Source of the DNA: Vicia villosa
Lineage: Eukaryota > Streptophyta > Magnoliopsida > Fabales > Fabaceae
Reading direction: 5' to 3'
Assembly: GCF_029867415.1 (NCBI RefSeq)
Contig: NW_026705209.1
Coordinates: 558,001-622,000, forward strand
Length of the DNA: 64,000 nt
The position numbers were made by a program, and so were the translations under genes. The first letter of the stretch is position 1; every line of letters starts with the position of its first letter. This document shows positions 33,531 through 45,995 of this stretch, piece after piece. Under the pieces are notes generated by a model, which was given only the letters and a program-made list of their open reading frames with translations, had not been told where the DNA came from and did not search any database.

Positions 33531-36500
33531 TGATAAGTGCCAAATTGTAGTTATTTTGTGTATAGTTTTGCGGCACTTATTTTCTCTTTTTCCTCAATTT
33601 AGACTAGTTTTAGTGTATATTACATACATATGCTTTTGCGTTTAATCGAGTTTTTGATTCATTTATGTACCGACTAATAGTTTTTCATTCATTTTGTAGG
33701 TATTTGAGCATGTATGGAGCATTGAGTAATAAAGCTTCAAGGATGCAATTTTGGATCAATAAAAAGAGAAGCAATTGAAGAAATAAAAAGTGCAGACTGG
33801 TGTGATTCGCCTGGCGGAGCAATTAGCTCGCCGGGCGAGTGAGGAAAATAATTGCAAAGTTTCTGCCTTGGGCCGCCTCTCGTTCGCCGGGCGGAAGAAG
33901 AAGGAGTCGCCGGGCGGAACAATTCATTCGCCGGGCGAAAATAGATATTTTTGCCACTTGATGATGTGGCGCAGGCTGTGTGGCCAGAAATAAGCCGTTC
34001 GCCGGGCGGAGCAATTGGCTCGCCGGGCGAACGCGTCGGGACAGATTTGTGTATATAGTTTCTTTTCATTTCATTTTTAGGGTTATGGTTTTGGGAGGCC
34101 AATTTTAGGGTTCTCTCAACTCCATCACCTTATTTCTTGGTAGATTAGGAGTGGATAACAACATTGGATCTTGCAATTGGTGGATTGGGAGTGTATTCTT
34201 CATCAATTGGTGTTGACAAACCAAGACATGTTTGCTTTCTCTTTCTCTCACTACGCCAAAATTGATTTTTTGTATCGCCTAATTTAATAGCACTTTAAAA
34301 AAAAGTGATATTGAAAAGGATAAAACATATCTATAATAGCACTTTGTCACAAAACGCTATTACTAAACTTCTATATAATAGCACTTTATACTTAAGCGCT
34401 ATTATAGGATACAAACAATCTAATTTTGATAGCACTTTGTCACAAAATGCTATTATTAAACTTTTCTATAATAGCACTTTCTTTAAAACGCTATTAATAT
34501 TATTTTTTATGCTATTATTTTACCACCATATATTATTAATTAATAAAATAAAAGGCTACTATTTTTGTTAGCATTTACCTAAAGCGCTATTGATTTATAT
34601 AATAAATAATTAATAAAATAAAAAAACAAAACACTCGGTCTCCCTCACTCTTTCCAATAGCTCTCTCTCTTTCGTTTCAATTCACGAAAACTCTCGGTCT
34701 CCCTCTCTTTGATTGCTATATCTTTCTGTTTCTCTCCATCGATCTCTCTCTTGCTCAATCAACAACAACCTTCGGTCTCCCTATGTTCTCATCGTTCTCC
34801 ATGATTCAAACAGCAAAAACCAGAAACATTCTCATGTCATCAAAACCCTAGAGTTTCAAAATTAGATTAAATAGCAATGGAGTGCAAGTTCAATCGAATA
34901 TCATGGGGGCTATTACCGATCAAGTCTCGATGAACACAGTGGTATTTTTAAAAAAAAAGCGAAGAAGGAGATCTTACACGGTCGGAGCTTCTCCGACGAG
35001 ACTTTCTTTTCCGGCGGTGGTTCAGACGGGTAAGCCTTCGTGGTCCCACCTTTCTTCTTCTGTCTTCGAAATTTAGTGTTGTTGATGAATATCTCGAACT
35101 GTTAATACTTCGATTTCATTTTGTTGTTGGAGCTGAGTTGCAATCGTTTTACTTCTGCAGGTCTGGTTCATTGCAGGTGAGGTGATGAAGCAGATGAGTT
35201 CAATGGCTCATTGATTCATTTAATTGATGCTGCAGCTTTTTGAATTGATTTGTTGGTTGTGGCTGCTATGGTGCTGTAAGTGATGTTTAGCAGGAAATTA
35301 GAATAAGTTTTGGTTTGTGTTGTTGTGTCTGATTTTTGAACTTTCTAATCTCATAATCACATGGAAGTAAATCACCATAGGTCCTGTGAGTTTAGTTTTT
35401 GTCTTGTAAAGTTATGGTTACGGTAGGTTATCCTTACAGGTTATGAAGGCTTTATGATTGACTAAATTCACAGCATTATGTCAGATTAAGCTTTTGATTT
35501 TTAGCAGTGAATGAAAGTTCCATTAGAAAAGGCATTGTATGTAAATTTGACATAATTCTCTGGTGTTCAATTCTGCTAGTCACCAACTTTGTGACCTGTT
35601 TATGATGACAAATAGACTTTTAATCAAAAATATTTTGTTAAACAAACTTTCTGGTTTATTGGTTTTTACTTACTCTTGCACAAGCAATCATGTATTCTTT
35701 TAAAAGAAAGATATTATCCTTAAGATTAAATTCAAGATAGAAATTCAACAATGAAACGTGAAATGTATTTGAGGTGTAGTTGGTAAAACTTTTGTACTGA
35801 TATTTGTGATATGGGTGAAGTTTAAGGTGAATTCAGTTCCATTAAAACTTGTGTACTGATATTTGTTGATACGCGTGGAGTTTAAGGTGAATTCAATTCC
35901 ACTAAAAAAATTATGCTCTTATCTTTAAATCCATTTGTTGGATTATGTGTTGCCTTGTACTTATTAAATTATGTTTAAGTGTTGCATTATCTCTCTTCTT
36001 AAAAAAAATCATCAAACAACCTCATTTTGAATGAATCTGTCACATAGGTTGTGAGGGAAAGTGGAGCGCAGCAGAAGAATGCTTCAAATGAAGTCATCTT
36101 AATAGAAGTGATAACATGTATTGCATTTGTTTGGGGATGGTGGGAATGGTGAGAAAGAACTAATAAAAACCGATGTAGTTCACAAAGTTAAGAATAGTTT
36201 TTTTCTCCAAAATTTGCTAATAAAAGTTGTCTATGTCAATTGTAATTCTATGTTTGAATACATTTTTATAATTGATTCAACAAGATATCTAAAATTGAAC
36301 TAAATTTTATGGTGAAAGCAAGTCGAAGACAAGGAATCAAAAAAGAAAACTATTAAAAGGGAAGTAATAGAAAAAGAAAACTATCAAGGACATGATGTGT
36401 TTTGATTAGCTGAAGTAAGTTCATTGGAAAGCTCATTATGTCATTTTGCAGGATACTACCAGTTCTTTGAAAGCTCACTTGATCAACAAAGGACTGTTGT

Positions 36501-39414
36501 GGGCAACCTTGTCTCAAATACACACGTAAGCTAAATCTTTTATACAGTAGAGTTAGTACCTATAAATACTCAAATGCCATGTTTTGCTTATCTTTAATTC
36601 ACACTCCTATCACTCTGACTAAAATACTACATTTTTTTGCGTATACTTTATTGTTATTGCATATCAATTTGGAAGACATTTGACTCATCAAATATCCTAA
36701 TAGTAAAAGCTAGTCACTTGTAGATACTTTTAAAATTAGAATATGGACTTTTTCTTTCCACTATCGGTTTTGTGATTTTAGAACTTTGATATCAATTAAG
36801 TTCTCTCAACCTGGTGCAGCAACCCACATCGTCGAACCTTTGCTCTGTAGTGGAAAATTAAAAACAGAAAATGATATATTTACAGATATGAAAAGAAAAT
36901 CTTATGGCAATATTGCTTCTCAAAATATTATCTAAGGAAAAATATATTAACTGAAGTGTTTAACCAAACATGCTTTAGCTGTAATTTAATTGAATTCTCA
37001 ACTATTAGGAAATCAAATAATCAAACATTAATTGAAACCCATATAGAACTGAAAAATGTCCATATAGAATTAATTATAAGTAGAAAATAACACACTTAAT
37101 GAAGATTAGTATGGTAATTAATTAAACATTTTTGAACACTTAGTGCTTGATGAATATGACAGATTTTGTTAGTAGGTGAGAAGTTATTTTCATTGCGTTG
37201 CAACACTTTCTCAATTATGAGCCACTTTTACAACATTCAGATTAATAAAAAATTATTTATTTCTCATTCCATTCATGTTTCAAATAATCATAAGCAGATT
37301 TTTCTTTACTTAAAAAAAATGAAAGAAGTAATGCCGATTTGAATTGCTATCATAAGAGGTAATAGGGCTGCTTATTGAATCACTGTACATATGTTTTCCT
37401 GAATGAAGTAAGGCTCTTATTCTTGTGGGTGGTGTAACTTACATTGACCAAATAGCGTAGAATTTGGGTGCATTCGACTATAATTCTGTTTATTCTCTTG
37501 TTCTATCATAAGACTTAGCTTTCAAACTTCCAAGATTATTTACTGTTCTGTTGTGGTGGATATGTTAAATAAAATAGGTGTGACAATTGTGGATTATGGG
37601 TATAGGGTAGCTAATTGTGATTGTGTTTGATAGCCTTTTTGCGTGGAGTCGATTGAAACACAGTATGTATAATAAGTTGTAGCTTATGCTGAATGTGGAA
37701 AAGAAAAAAATTATTTTCAACGATGAATTTGGATTCAATTATTTTCAACGTGTAGTAGATAATCATGTTTTTTTAAAATACATTTATAAAAAAAAACATA
37801 ACCATGTTATTTCTATAAACGGTTAATGATTATTGATTGGTTAAATTTTGAATTTTTATATAGCCAATTATTGAATATTGATATTGTAGTTTTATATTGT
37901 CTTACTATTGGTTGTTTCTTTTATACTTATTAATGCCAGGAGAAGTTAACAAACACTAACTGAAAAAGAGAGACAAGATCTTGGTCCTACAAACATATTA
38001 TTTGAGGCTCTAAATCTCCCAAACTATCCTGGGCGTGTTAGGAGGCTCTAAATCCTGGTGCTGTTTTGTTATTCTTTCTTGTTTTTTTAGGTGTTTTGTT
38101 TAGAGAATATGATTTTTTGCTTTAGGATTTAGATTAAAGTACTCTTGGAATGTATGCATATACAAATTTTTTCTATGCACATGACCTCTTTTTTTAGTAC
38201 ATCAAAATGTTATGTTATGATATTTATAAACAAGTGGATTTGGTTTAGAATATTATTTGGTATTGAATTGAACGTAGCTTTTTGATATTTGCACACCAAA
38301 AGAATGATTTTGTGACAGCAAAATAAAAAGAGAAAAAGTGTACTACAATAGCGTTTTATACAAATTGCTATTAATGAAACATCCTATGATAACACTTTTA
38401 AGAGAAAGTGCTATCAAATATGTACCTTATAATAGCGCTTTGTTTGAAAGTGCTATCAAACAAGTGCCTTATAGTAGCGCTTTGTTTGAAAGTGCTATCA
38501 AACACGTGCCTTATAATAGCGCTTTATTTAAAAGTGCTATCAAAATCAAATTGAAAAACGTATTATAAAGCGCAAAATGTCCACTTCAGTAGCGCTTCAA
38601 GAAAAACGCTATCAAAAATTGATACTTTAATAGCGCTTTTAAAGTGCTATTAAACAAAATCGTTTACAATAGCGGCGCAGTTAATAGCGCTTTTAAGTGC
38701 TATTAAAAACAAAATAAAGTGCTATTAAATAGCTTTTATGGCGTAGTGTCTCTTCTTTTTGTAATTTCCATTGTTGGGTTGTTTGTATGTATCTCCTTTG
38801 AACTCATGTATATTTGTTGATCATTATGTTGTATAAAGCTTGCTTTCATATCTTTGTGGATTATTATCTTGGATTTTTGCTTTGTTGCTATGTGTTTGAG
38901 TCGCTATGGAGATGTAGGGCTCTAATGCTTATCTAGGATAATTTTCTATTAACTTAATTGTAGAGATGGATTAGGTTGATAATCACTTAGTATCACTTAG
39001 TGTCAGTGCTTAATGCTTCTGAATGGTCGTGTTTGTCCGAGAGATAGGTATCTACGGGAAGTTTGGATATCTCATGTGTTGTTTAGGTGGTTGAGAGATC
39101 GTCACTTAGATAATATTGTGGGTAGTATTGTTGACATGTGATAACATTTATAGGTTACAAGTTGAGTATATTCGGTCAATAAGTTTAAGTCTGTGAGAAC
39201 TAGATCATATTCCAGCTTGACAATTCTATTCTATTAAGGAATGAGTAGTTTTCTTGTTGATACATTTACTTTCCTGCACATTTGATAACCAAACTCAAGA
39301 ACGAATTAATATGTCGAATGGAACACATCTCTGTGGACTACGATACGATATAAATTTATCACCCGGGAATAATAACCCATTACTTTTGTTGCTTGCCGCT
39401 TTACCGCCACAACA
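33531..39414 (+). repeat. LTR 3 of the array, interrupted by the CACTA-type element
   Basis: Removing 34249-38751 leaves 1381 bp, the same length as LTR 2 and nearly the same sequence. The join falls in a TTTCTCTTTCTCTCTTC pyrimidine stretch. Confidence 0.9.
34249..38748. mobile_element. Non-autonomous CACTA (En/Spm-type) transposon, 4500 bp
   Basis: It begins CACTACGCCAAAA and ends TTTTATGGCGTAGTG, the CACTA-superfamily terminal inverted repeat. A 3-bp duplication TCT (34246-34248, 38749-38751) flanks it, proven by the uninterrupted sister LTRs. Many subterminal copies of AATAGC(G/A)CTTT / AAGCGCTATTA occur at 34310-34590 and 38340-38730, the usual transposase-binding type of array. No transposase frame is readable. 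The interior has leader-like CT-rich sequence (about 34630-34850) and scattered splice-like sites. Confidence 0.9.
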
Positions 39415-41279
39415 AAATGGCGCCGTTGCCGCGGATGTGCTTTGCATTGCGATTGTTTCTTTGTTTTTGAGTTGTAAATATCGTACATTTGTGAATTTAT
39501 ATACTTTGTATAGTTATACTTGTCTTATTTTAGTATGGTTGACTTATTAAACAAGTTGAACTCGGATAGTCCTTTAATTTCAAATCTTCACTTTTCAACT
39601 TGTTTATTAATTTCACCAGACTTTTTGTTTTCTTATCATTTATGTTGTTTACTTATTGATGTAAATATTCTTGTTTTATAACATTTGTTTGAGTCTTTGT
39701 TAGGACACTTTCTTTAGGTTGCGCGGTGAATTCTCACACAGGATGGCATGATGGAGGAAGTTACTATCCGAGCCCAATAAAGGCGTCGAGCTTACAACGT
39801 AAAACAAGCGCTCGTTGGGAGGCATCTAAACGGTTTTAAATTGTTTATAATTTTTCTTTTGTTTTCGAATGTTTGTGATCAAAGTTTGGCTCGATAGCTT
39901 GAGGCCGCAATTGGTGATTTGTCAAGTTTGATCGTTGCGACTTGCAGATGTATGGTAATGACAGAGTTTAACATTTTGTACACGTTCGAGGTATGTGTTT
40001 ATCGCTTTCTAGATGTAGCATATTCATGATACTTAGGCTTTTTGCAACTTGTATGCCATTCATTCTTTCGTATACTTGTTAATTTGTGAATCACTTTAGT
40101 TCCCAACCTTTTTGTGAGGAAGCTTTCCATTGTTTACATATGCGGGAGACCACAATTCTTGTTTTAACTAGATGTTATTATGTTTAATCTTTTGTTTGTA
40201 TTGACTCTGTGAAAGCATAAAAATGATCAAGGCATTTTTGTTCCATTTTGAGCACAACTACCTTAGCCATATATTCATTTCACCTTGTGAGTGTGTGATC
40301 TTTTGTTAACCCCTTTGAGATTTTTGTCATTATCCATTTCGCTTTTTGAACTTGAGAATTAGTTTGCTTTTTGGTGGATTTTGATTGTTGTTTTTTCTTG
40401 AACCCTCAACCTTTTGTTGTTGTATGAGTTTTTACCTTGCCTTAGAAAGTTGGGAGTATTCATTGTATAACGTTGGTTGAATTCAAGTTGGGGAGAGCAT
40501 TGATTATGTGCTTGTTTGGTTGGTTGAGTATGTGTTGAGGAAAGGAAAAAGAAAAGAAAAAAGAAAAAGAAAGAAGGAGAAAAATAGAAAGAAAAAAAAG
40601 AAAGAAAGAAAGAGGAAAAGCTTTGAAAAATAGTAAGACAAAAAGAGTATGGAATAAATTGTGCTAATAAGTTTTGTGCTTGGTGTGACACTTGGTGTGA
40701 AAGAAGAAGTGGATTGAAATTGTATTGTTTGAAACTTTGTGGAAGTTATATCTCCCTTAGAATTAGGCAAGTTTTTGTTTCGATTAGCTTTAGGAATCAT
40801 CCCTTTTTGTTTACCCGACCACATTACAACCTTGAAAAGCCCTTGTGATTTATGTTTTCATGTGTCAATGTGAATTTTTTTGAGATAAATGCATAATTTT
40901 GTCTATTGTTTGCAAGATTGTTGGATGAGTGAAAATTCTTCATTTTGTGTTTTTCATCTACCGATGATTCTTTTTGCTAGGTGTGATTCATATGTGAACT
41001 TGCATTGTTTTAGAATGTTTGGCATAAATTTTGTATTTAGCATTCGTTTCATGTTTTTATGTTATCATCAAAGTAGTGGTAAGTAGTATACTTTGTGTGT
41101 ACCGTTTTCGGTTGAGCCATACATTTGTTTCCTTCTTTAAAACTTGTCGTTTCGTGATTCTTTGATTGATCGTTTTTGTCATTTCGAGTTGTTTAGTTTT
41201 GTTTGAGGACAAACTTTTTTTTGAGTGAGTTTTGTTTGTTTCTTGTTTGAGGACAAACAAGTTTAAGTTGGGGAGAGTT
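39415..41279 (+). other. Interior 3 of the array
   Basis: This interior is 1865 bp: primer site at 39418, purine tract at about 40537-40620, polypurine tract ending at 41279. It has a private change TCACACAGGATGG near 39735 where interiors 1 and 2 have TCACCATGGATGG. Confidence 0.85.
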
Positions 41280-42660
41280 TGATAAGTGCCAAATTGTAGT
41301 TATTTTGTGTATAGTTTTGCGGCACTTATTTTCTCTTTTCCCTCAATTTAGACTAGTTTTAGTGTATATTACATACATATGCTTTTGCGTTTAATCGGGT
41401 TTTTGATTCATTTATGTACCGACTAATAGTTTTTCATTCATTTTGTAGGTATTTGAGCATGTATGGAGCATTGAGTAATAAAGCTTCAAGGATGCAATTT
41501 TGGATCAATAAAAAGAGAAGCAATTGAAGAAATAAAAAGTGCAGACTGGTGTGATTCGCCTGGCGGAGCAATTAGCTCGCCGGGCGAGTGAGGAAAATAA
41601 TTGCAAAGTTTCTGCCTTGGGCCGCCTCTCGTTCGCCGGGCGGAAGAAGAAGGAGTCGCCGGGAGGAACAATTCATTCGCCGGGAGAAAATAGATATTTT
41701 TGCCACTTGATGACGTGGCGCAGGCTGTGTGGCCAGAAATAAGCCGTTCGCCGGGCGGAGCAATTGGCTCGCCGGGCGAACGCGTTGGGATAGATTTGTG
41801 TATATAGTTTCTTTTTATTTCATTTTTAGGGTTATGGTTTTGGGAGGCCAATTTTAGGGTTCTCTCAACTCCATCACCTTATTTCTTGGTAGATTAGGAG
41901 TGGATAACAACCTTGGATCTTGCTATTGGTGGATTGGGAGTGTATTCTTCATCAATTGGTGTTGACAAACCAAGACATGTTTGCTTTCTCTTTTTCTCTT
42001 CTTTTTGTAATTTCCATTGTTGGGTTGTTTGTATGTATCTCCTTTGAACTCATGTATATTTGTTGATCATTATATTGTATAAAGCTTGCTTTCATATCTT
42101 TGTGGATTATTATCTTGGATTTTTGCTTTGTTGCTATGTGTTTGAGTCGCTATGGAGATGTAGGGCTCTAATGCTTATCTAGGATAATTTTCAATTAACT
42201 TAATTGTAGAGATGGGTTAGGTTGATAATCACTTAGTATCACTTAGTGTCAGTGCTTAATGCTTCTGAATGGTCGTGTTTGTCTGAGAGATCGACATATA
42301 CGGGAAGTTCGAATATCTCATGTGTTGTTTAGGTGGTTGAGAGATCGTAACTTAGATAATATTGTGGGTAGTATTGTTGACATGTGATAACATTGATAGG
42401 TTACAAGTTGAGTATATTCGGTCAATAAGTTTAAGTCTGTGAGAACTAGATCATATTCCAGCTTGTAAATTCTATTCTATTAAGGAATGAGTAGTTTTCT
42501 TGTTGATACATTTACTTTCCTGCACATTTGATAACCAAACTCAAGAACGAATTAATATGTCGAATGGCACACATCTCTGTGGACTACGATACGATATAAC
42601 TATATCACCCGGGAATAATATCCCATTACTTTTGTTGCTTGCCGCTTTACCGCCACAACA
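41280..42660 (+). repeat. LTR 4 of the array
   Basis: This LTR is 1381 bp and the most divergent of the four. For example, GGGAGGAACA and CGGGAGAAAATAG replace two GC motifs near 41663-41690, and ATATACGGGAAGTTCGAATA appears near 42296. It ends at CCACAACA, followed directly by interrupted copia sequence. Confidence 0.9.
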
Positions 42661-43619
42661 GTTTCCACTATCAAGAACCAACGTGATTGTCATAACCAAA
42701 ACCATCAAACAAATGCACAAAGATCAAATTAAAGCGAACATCTGGAGCATGTTTGACACCTCTAAGCAAAAATTGCATTCCCAAGTTGGTTTACAAGCAA
42801 ATATCACCAATACCCATTACCTTACATACACCATCATTACCCATCTTCAACACTCCAAAGTCACCAGAATTATAAGATATGAAGAAATCATTCTTTTGTG
42901 TAACATGCAATGTATCACAGTGTCAACTATCCACATGCTCTCGTATGATACAAGACTAACAAAATCGTGATCACGGAGGATAATAAGATCATCACTAGTA
43001 GTAGTAGTAACACAATCGTCATCGTGACTTTTCATGATATCATTGTTTAGACTTACCTTTCTTGCCTTTATTATCCATTTTCCATTGATAACAATACTTT
43101 TGTACGTGTTCTATTTTATGACAATAATGAAACTTCATATTCTTGTATCGTGGCTTGGACTTACTTCTGCTATTCTCTCTACCACCCTTCAGTTTCTTTT
43201 TCTGTCTTTTCCTCTATTTTCAGTGTTAAGTACCTTAGATTGAGATGAAAAACCATGTGCCTTCATTGTCATCTCCTCATTAAGAATCCCACCCTTAGTC
43301 GTTTCCAAAAAAATAACACCTCTAGGAGCAAAACTTGTGACAAAAACCCTAAATGTCTCCCAAGACTCTGGTAAAGATAACAATAGAAATAGTTATCAAG
43401 ATAATTATAAACATTATCTTCTACGTATTGCAAAATAAAACAACATACATGTAGATGTTCAAATTTCCATTATTCATCAGACACATAATTTGGCTTAGCA
43501 GAGCAAAACACCGATAAATGCAATTTCTTCACAAATAGTAAGTCTTTCATCTTTCCCTTCCACATATGGTAATTAGAACCATTCAACAATACCATATTCA
43601 TATTTGTATTTGAATCCAT
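42661..43619 (-). pseudogene. Copia gag and protease remnant
   Basis: From an ATG at 43619 the - strand reads MDSNTNMNMVLLNGSNYHMW, a typical gag opening. LPESWETFRVFVTSFAP and GILNEEMTMKA (43189-43383) follow, then a damaged zinc knuckle (CHYCHKIEHVQKYC, about 43110) and a protease-like WIVD motif. It ends with GIGDICLQTNLGM and VKHAPDVRFNLI next to the array at 42661. Stops and frame changes are common. Confidence 0.8.
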
Positions 43620-43652
43620 TATTCAAACAAGTAAAATAATCATTAACCAAAA

Positions 43653-43665
43653 GCTCTGATGGTAA
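43653..43665 (-). other. Primer-binding site of the old copia element
   Basis: On the coding strand TTACCATCAGAGC lies 34 bases upstream of the gag ATG. It matches the initiator methionine tRNA-type primer site TGGTATCAGAGC with a few changes. Confidence 0.6.
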
Positions 43666-44713
43666 ATTAACACACAATAATAGACCAACACATTGTGGAT
43701 ATAAAATTCTTCACACTTGTAAGAACCTATTAGGATCAACAAAAAACATATGACAACAAATCAAATAAATAAATCACCAAAAGACACTGATATTTTAATG
43801 TGGAAACCCTTCAATATGAGAGTAAAAACCACGAGTCATCAAGATCAAAGAGATAGTTCCACTATAATCAAATAAAGGTACACGAGAGTCTTAAAGTGAT
43901 TCACAAATAGATGCTAACAACCGCAAATCACAAAGCAAACTAGATTACAAATAAGAATTAAGAAGCTAAGCAATGACCCAAATCTGTAGAATCAATGCAA
44001 ATTAGATATCTCTCAACGCAGACCTCATTTTGAAGATCTGAATAGTCTAAAGGTGGATACAGGTGTTGCAAACCTGACCTCAAAATTTGAGCTTGATGAT
44101 GTAGCGGTAAAAATGTGACTCGAGCGTAATTGCGCTCTCGAAGTACAACAGAGTCGCCACCGAACTTTATTTATTCCAAGAAGGAAAGGGAAAATATCGA
44201 TAAAACCTACAGAATAAAAAGAAATGGATAAGATGGTCATTGCAACCAAATTTAGGTTCGGGAGTCGGTTAAGCAAGGGGAAGGTATTAGCACCCCTCAC
44301 CTCCATCGTACTCGATGGGACCCATTTAGTTAGTCTCGTGATCGATTGTTAGCTTAATATCTACTTGCATTATTTATTAGGTTGGAAAGGAACAAAAGAA
44401 GGTTTTTTATTATTGTGCTCGCCAAGACATTTGTATCTTGTGCCTACGTATTCCCTAGTGCAATGGGAAAGTCATAGCAATCGTAGTTCGGGGTAAAAAC
44501 TACGAGTTTGTTGATTGATTTTAGCGAGAGTTACTCGATCGCATTCAAACAATACTATGCACACATGGATAAGAGATTGTTTGCATCACTACAAGAATGG
44601 ATAACTAAATCAAGAGTAAGACGAGATTTTGGCCATCATCACATTCGAGTGGAAAACATTCGATCTTCACATGTGGAAGTATAATTGCATTTGATAAGAG
44701 ACATCATTTAAAC

Positions 44714-45240
44714 AAAGGCTTAACGGCCATCGCCTAAATGCTCGAAAGAGAAAATTGCACAAGTACGTACAACCCCCTCTTAGGTGATGAAAAGGATTCG
44801 CACAAGGGCGAGAGAAAGATGTGATTTAGTGAATCGAAATTGTTTTATAAAAGGTGAGATGAATTGAGTTTGAAAGATCTTTAATGGAATTCAAGCGTTC
44901 AAACAAAACCTTAACGACCATCGCCTAAACGCTTGAAAGAGCATTCGCTAAATCGAGTTTACGAGGTCTTTTAACAAAGTCTACGCGCTCAAACAATTGC
45001 TTAACGACCATCGCCTAAATGCTTAAAGAACAACTTGTACAAGTACGTACAAACCCTTCTTTATTATCCATTATAGACTAATTTTGATTCGATTGTTAAA
45101 AGCATTTTTTGTAAAAAAGGTGAGACAAATCGAGTTTTACGGAGTTTTTAATGGAGTTTAAACATCCAAACAAAGGCTTAACGGCCATCGCCTAAACGTT
45201 TTAGAACAGTTTGTATAAGTACGTACAAATCCTTCTTCAC
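44714..45240 (-). repeat. Degenerate subrepeats in the Ogre-type LTR
   Basis: CTTAACG(G/A)CCATCGCCTAAA recurs at about 44719, 44909, 45001 and 45177, and ACAAGTACGTACAA-type words recur near 44758, 45038 and 45217. Spacing is irregular (about 90-190 bp). Confidence 0.75.
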
Positions 45241-45528
45241 CAATTTAAACTCAAAACTCGATTCGATTAAAAAGCTATTTTTGTATCATTTTGAAATATT
45301 TTTGACAAATCCTAAACATACATCTAAAGAAGATATTTTTGGTCTTTTAATGAATCTAGTAAATAAAGTAAACAATAAACATTTTTGTGATTTACTTTGA
45401 TAAAAAGGAAAAAAAAACTACTATTAATAATTTTTATTAAAAAGAAGGAGTAATTTTTTGAATGAAAGCTTATTTAAGTTTCTTTTTTTTTAAGTATATG
45501 AACAATTCTAAGGAAAACAAAATAGAAT

Positions 45529-45995
45529 ATTTTTTTCAATATCAAGTTTTTCAAAAAAATTACGCATATAACCAAAATTTCAAAGTAATTACATAAATGA
45601 CCATTTTTTTCACTATTTTAACACATTGTCGCCACTTGCATTGGCGAATTGCGAATTGGGGCGGTTTAAAACCCCCGCTAAACGTTTTTATTAAGGTAAG
45701 TCGCCACTTGCATTGGCGACTAAATTAAAAATTTTAATTTTCTTAAACTTTGCGGCGGTTTTGAACCCCCGCAGTTTACAATAAAACTTAAAATTTAAGT
45801 GTAGTCGCCAATGCAAGTGGCGACTTACCTTAATAAAAATGTTTTGCGGGGGTTTTAAACCGCCCCAATATGCAATTCGCCAATGCAAGTGGCGACAATG
45901 TGTTAAATTTGGGAAAAATGGTTATTTATGTAATTACTTTGAAATTTTGGTTATATGCGTAATTTTTTTGAAAAACTTGGTTATTGAAAAAAAAA
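45529..45995. mobile_element. 467-bp near-perfect palindrome, hairpin MITE
   Basis: The left arm (CAAGTTTTTCAAAAAAATTA...) is matched by the inverted right arm over nearly its whole length, leaving a short unmatched centre near 45765. The 19-mer TCGCCACTTGCATTGGCGA, itself partly self-complementary, occurs twice in each arm (45629, 45701; inverted at 45805 and 45877). No coding capacity is credible and no target duplication was fixed. A transcript across it would fold into a long hairpin. Confidence 0.8.

Larger units (their letters stand above)
27035..42660 (+). mobile_element. Tandem array of a non-coding LTR retrotransposon (LARD-like): four LTRs, three interiors
   Basis: A 3246-3250-bp unit repeats from 27035, 30285, 33531 and 41280. 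Each unit is a 1.38-kb LTR (TGATAAGTGCC...CCACAACA) plus an 1865-bp interior with a primer-binding site TGGCGCCGTTGCCGCGGA and a terminal polypurine tract AAGTTGGGGAGAGTT. The whole is LTR-int-LTR-int-LTR-int-LTR. Flanks GTTTA (27030-27034) and GTTTC (42661-42665) are a 5-bp target duplication with one change. The primer site is complementary to tRNA-Asp, as in Athila-like gypsy elements (established knowledge). No gag or pol exists, so it needed enzymes from a partner. Confidence 0.88.

Noticed and set aside
45691..45888. 65-codon - strand frame
   Set aside because: It lies entirely inside the palindromic MITE and is produced by its inverted arms.
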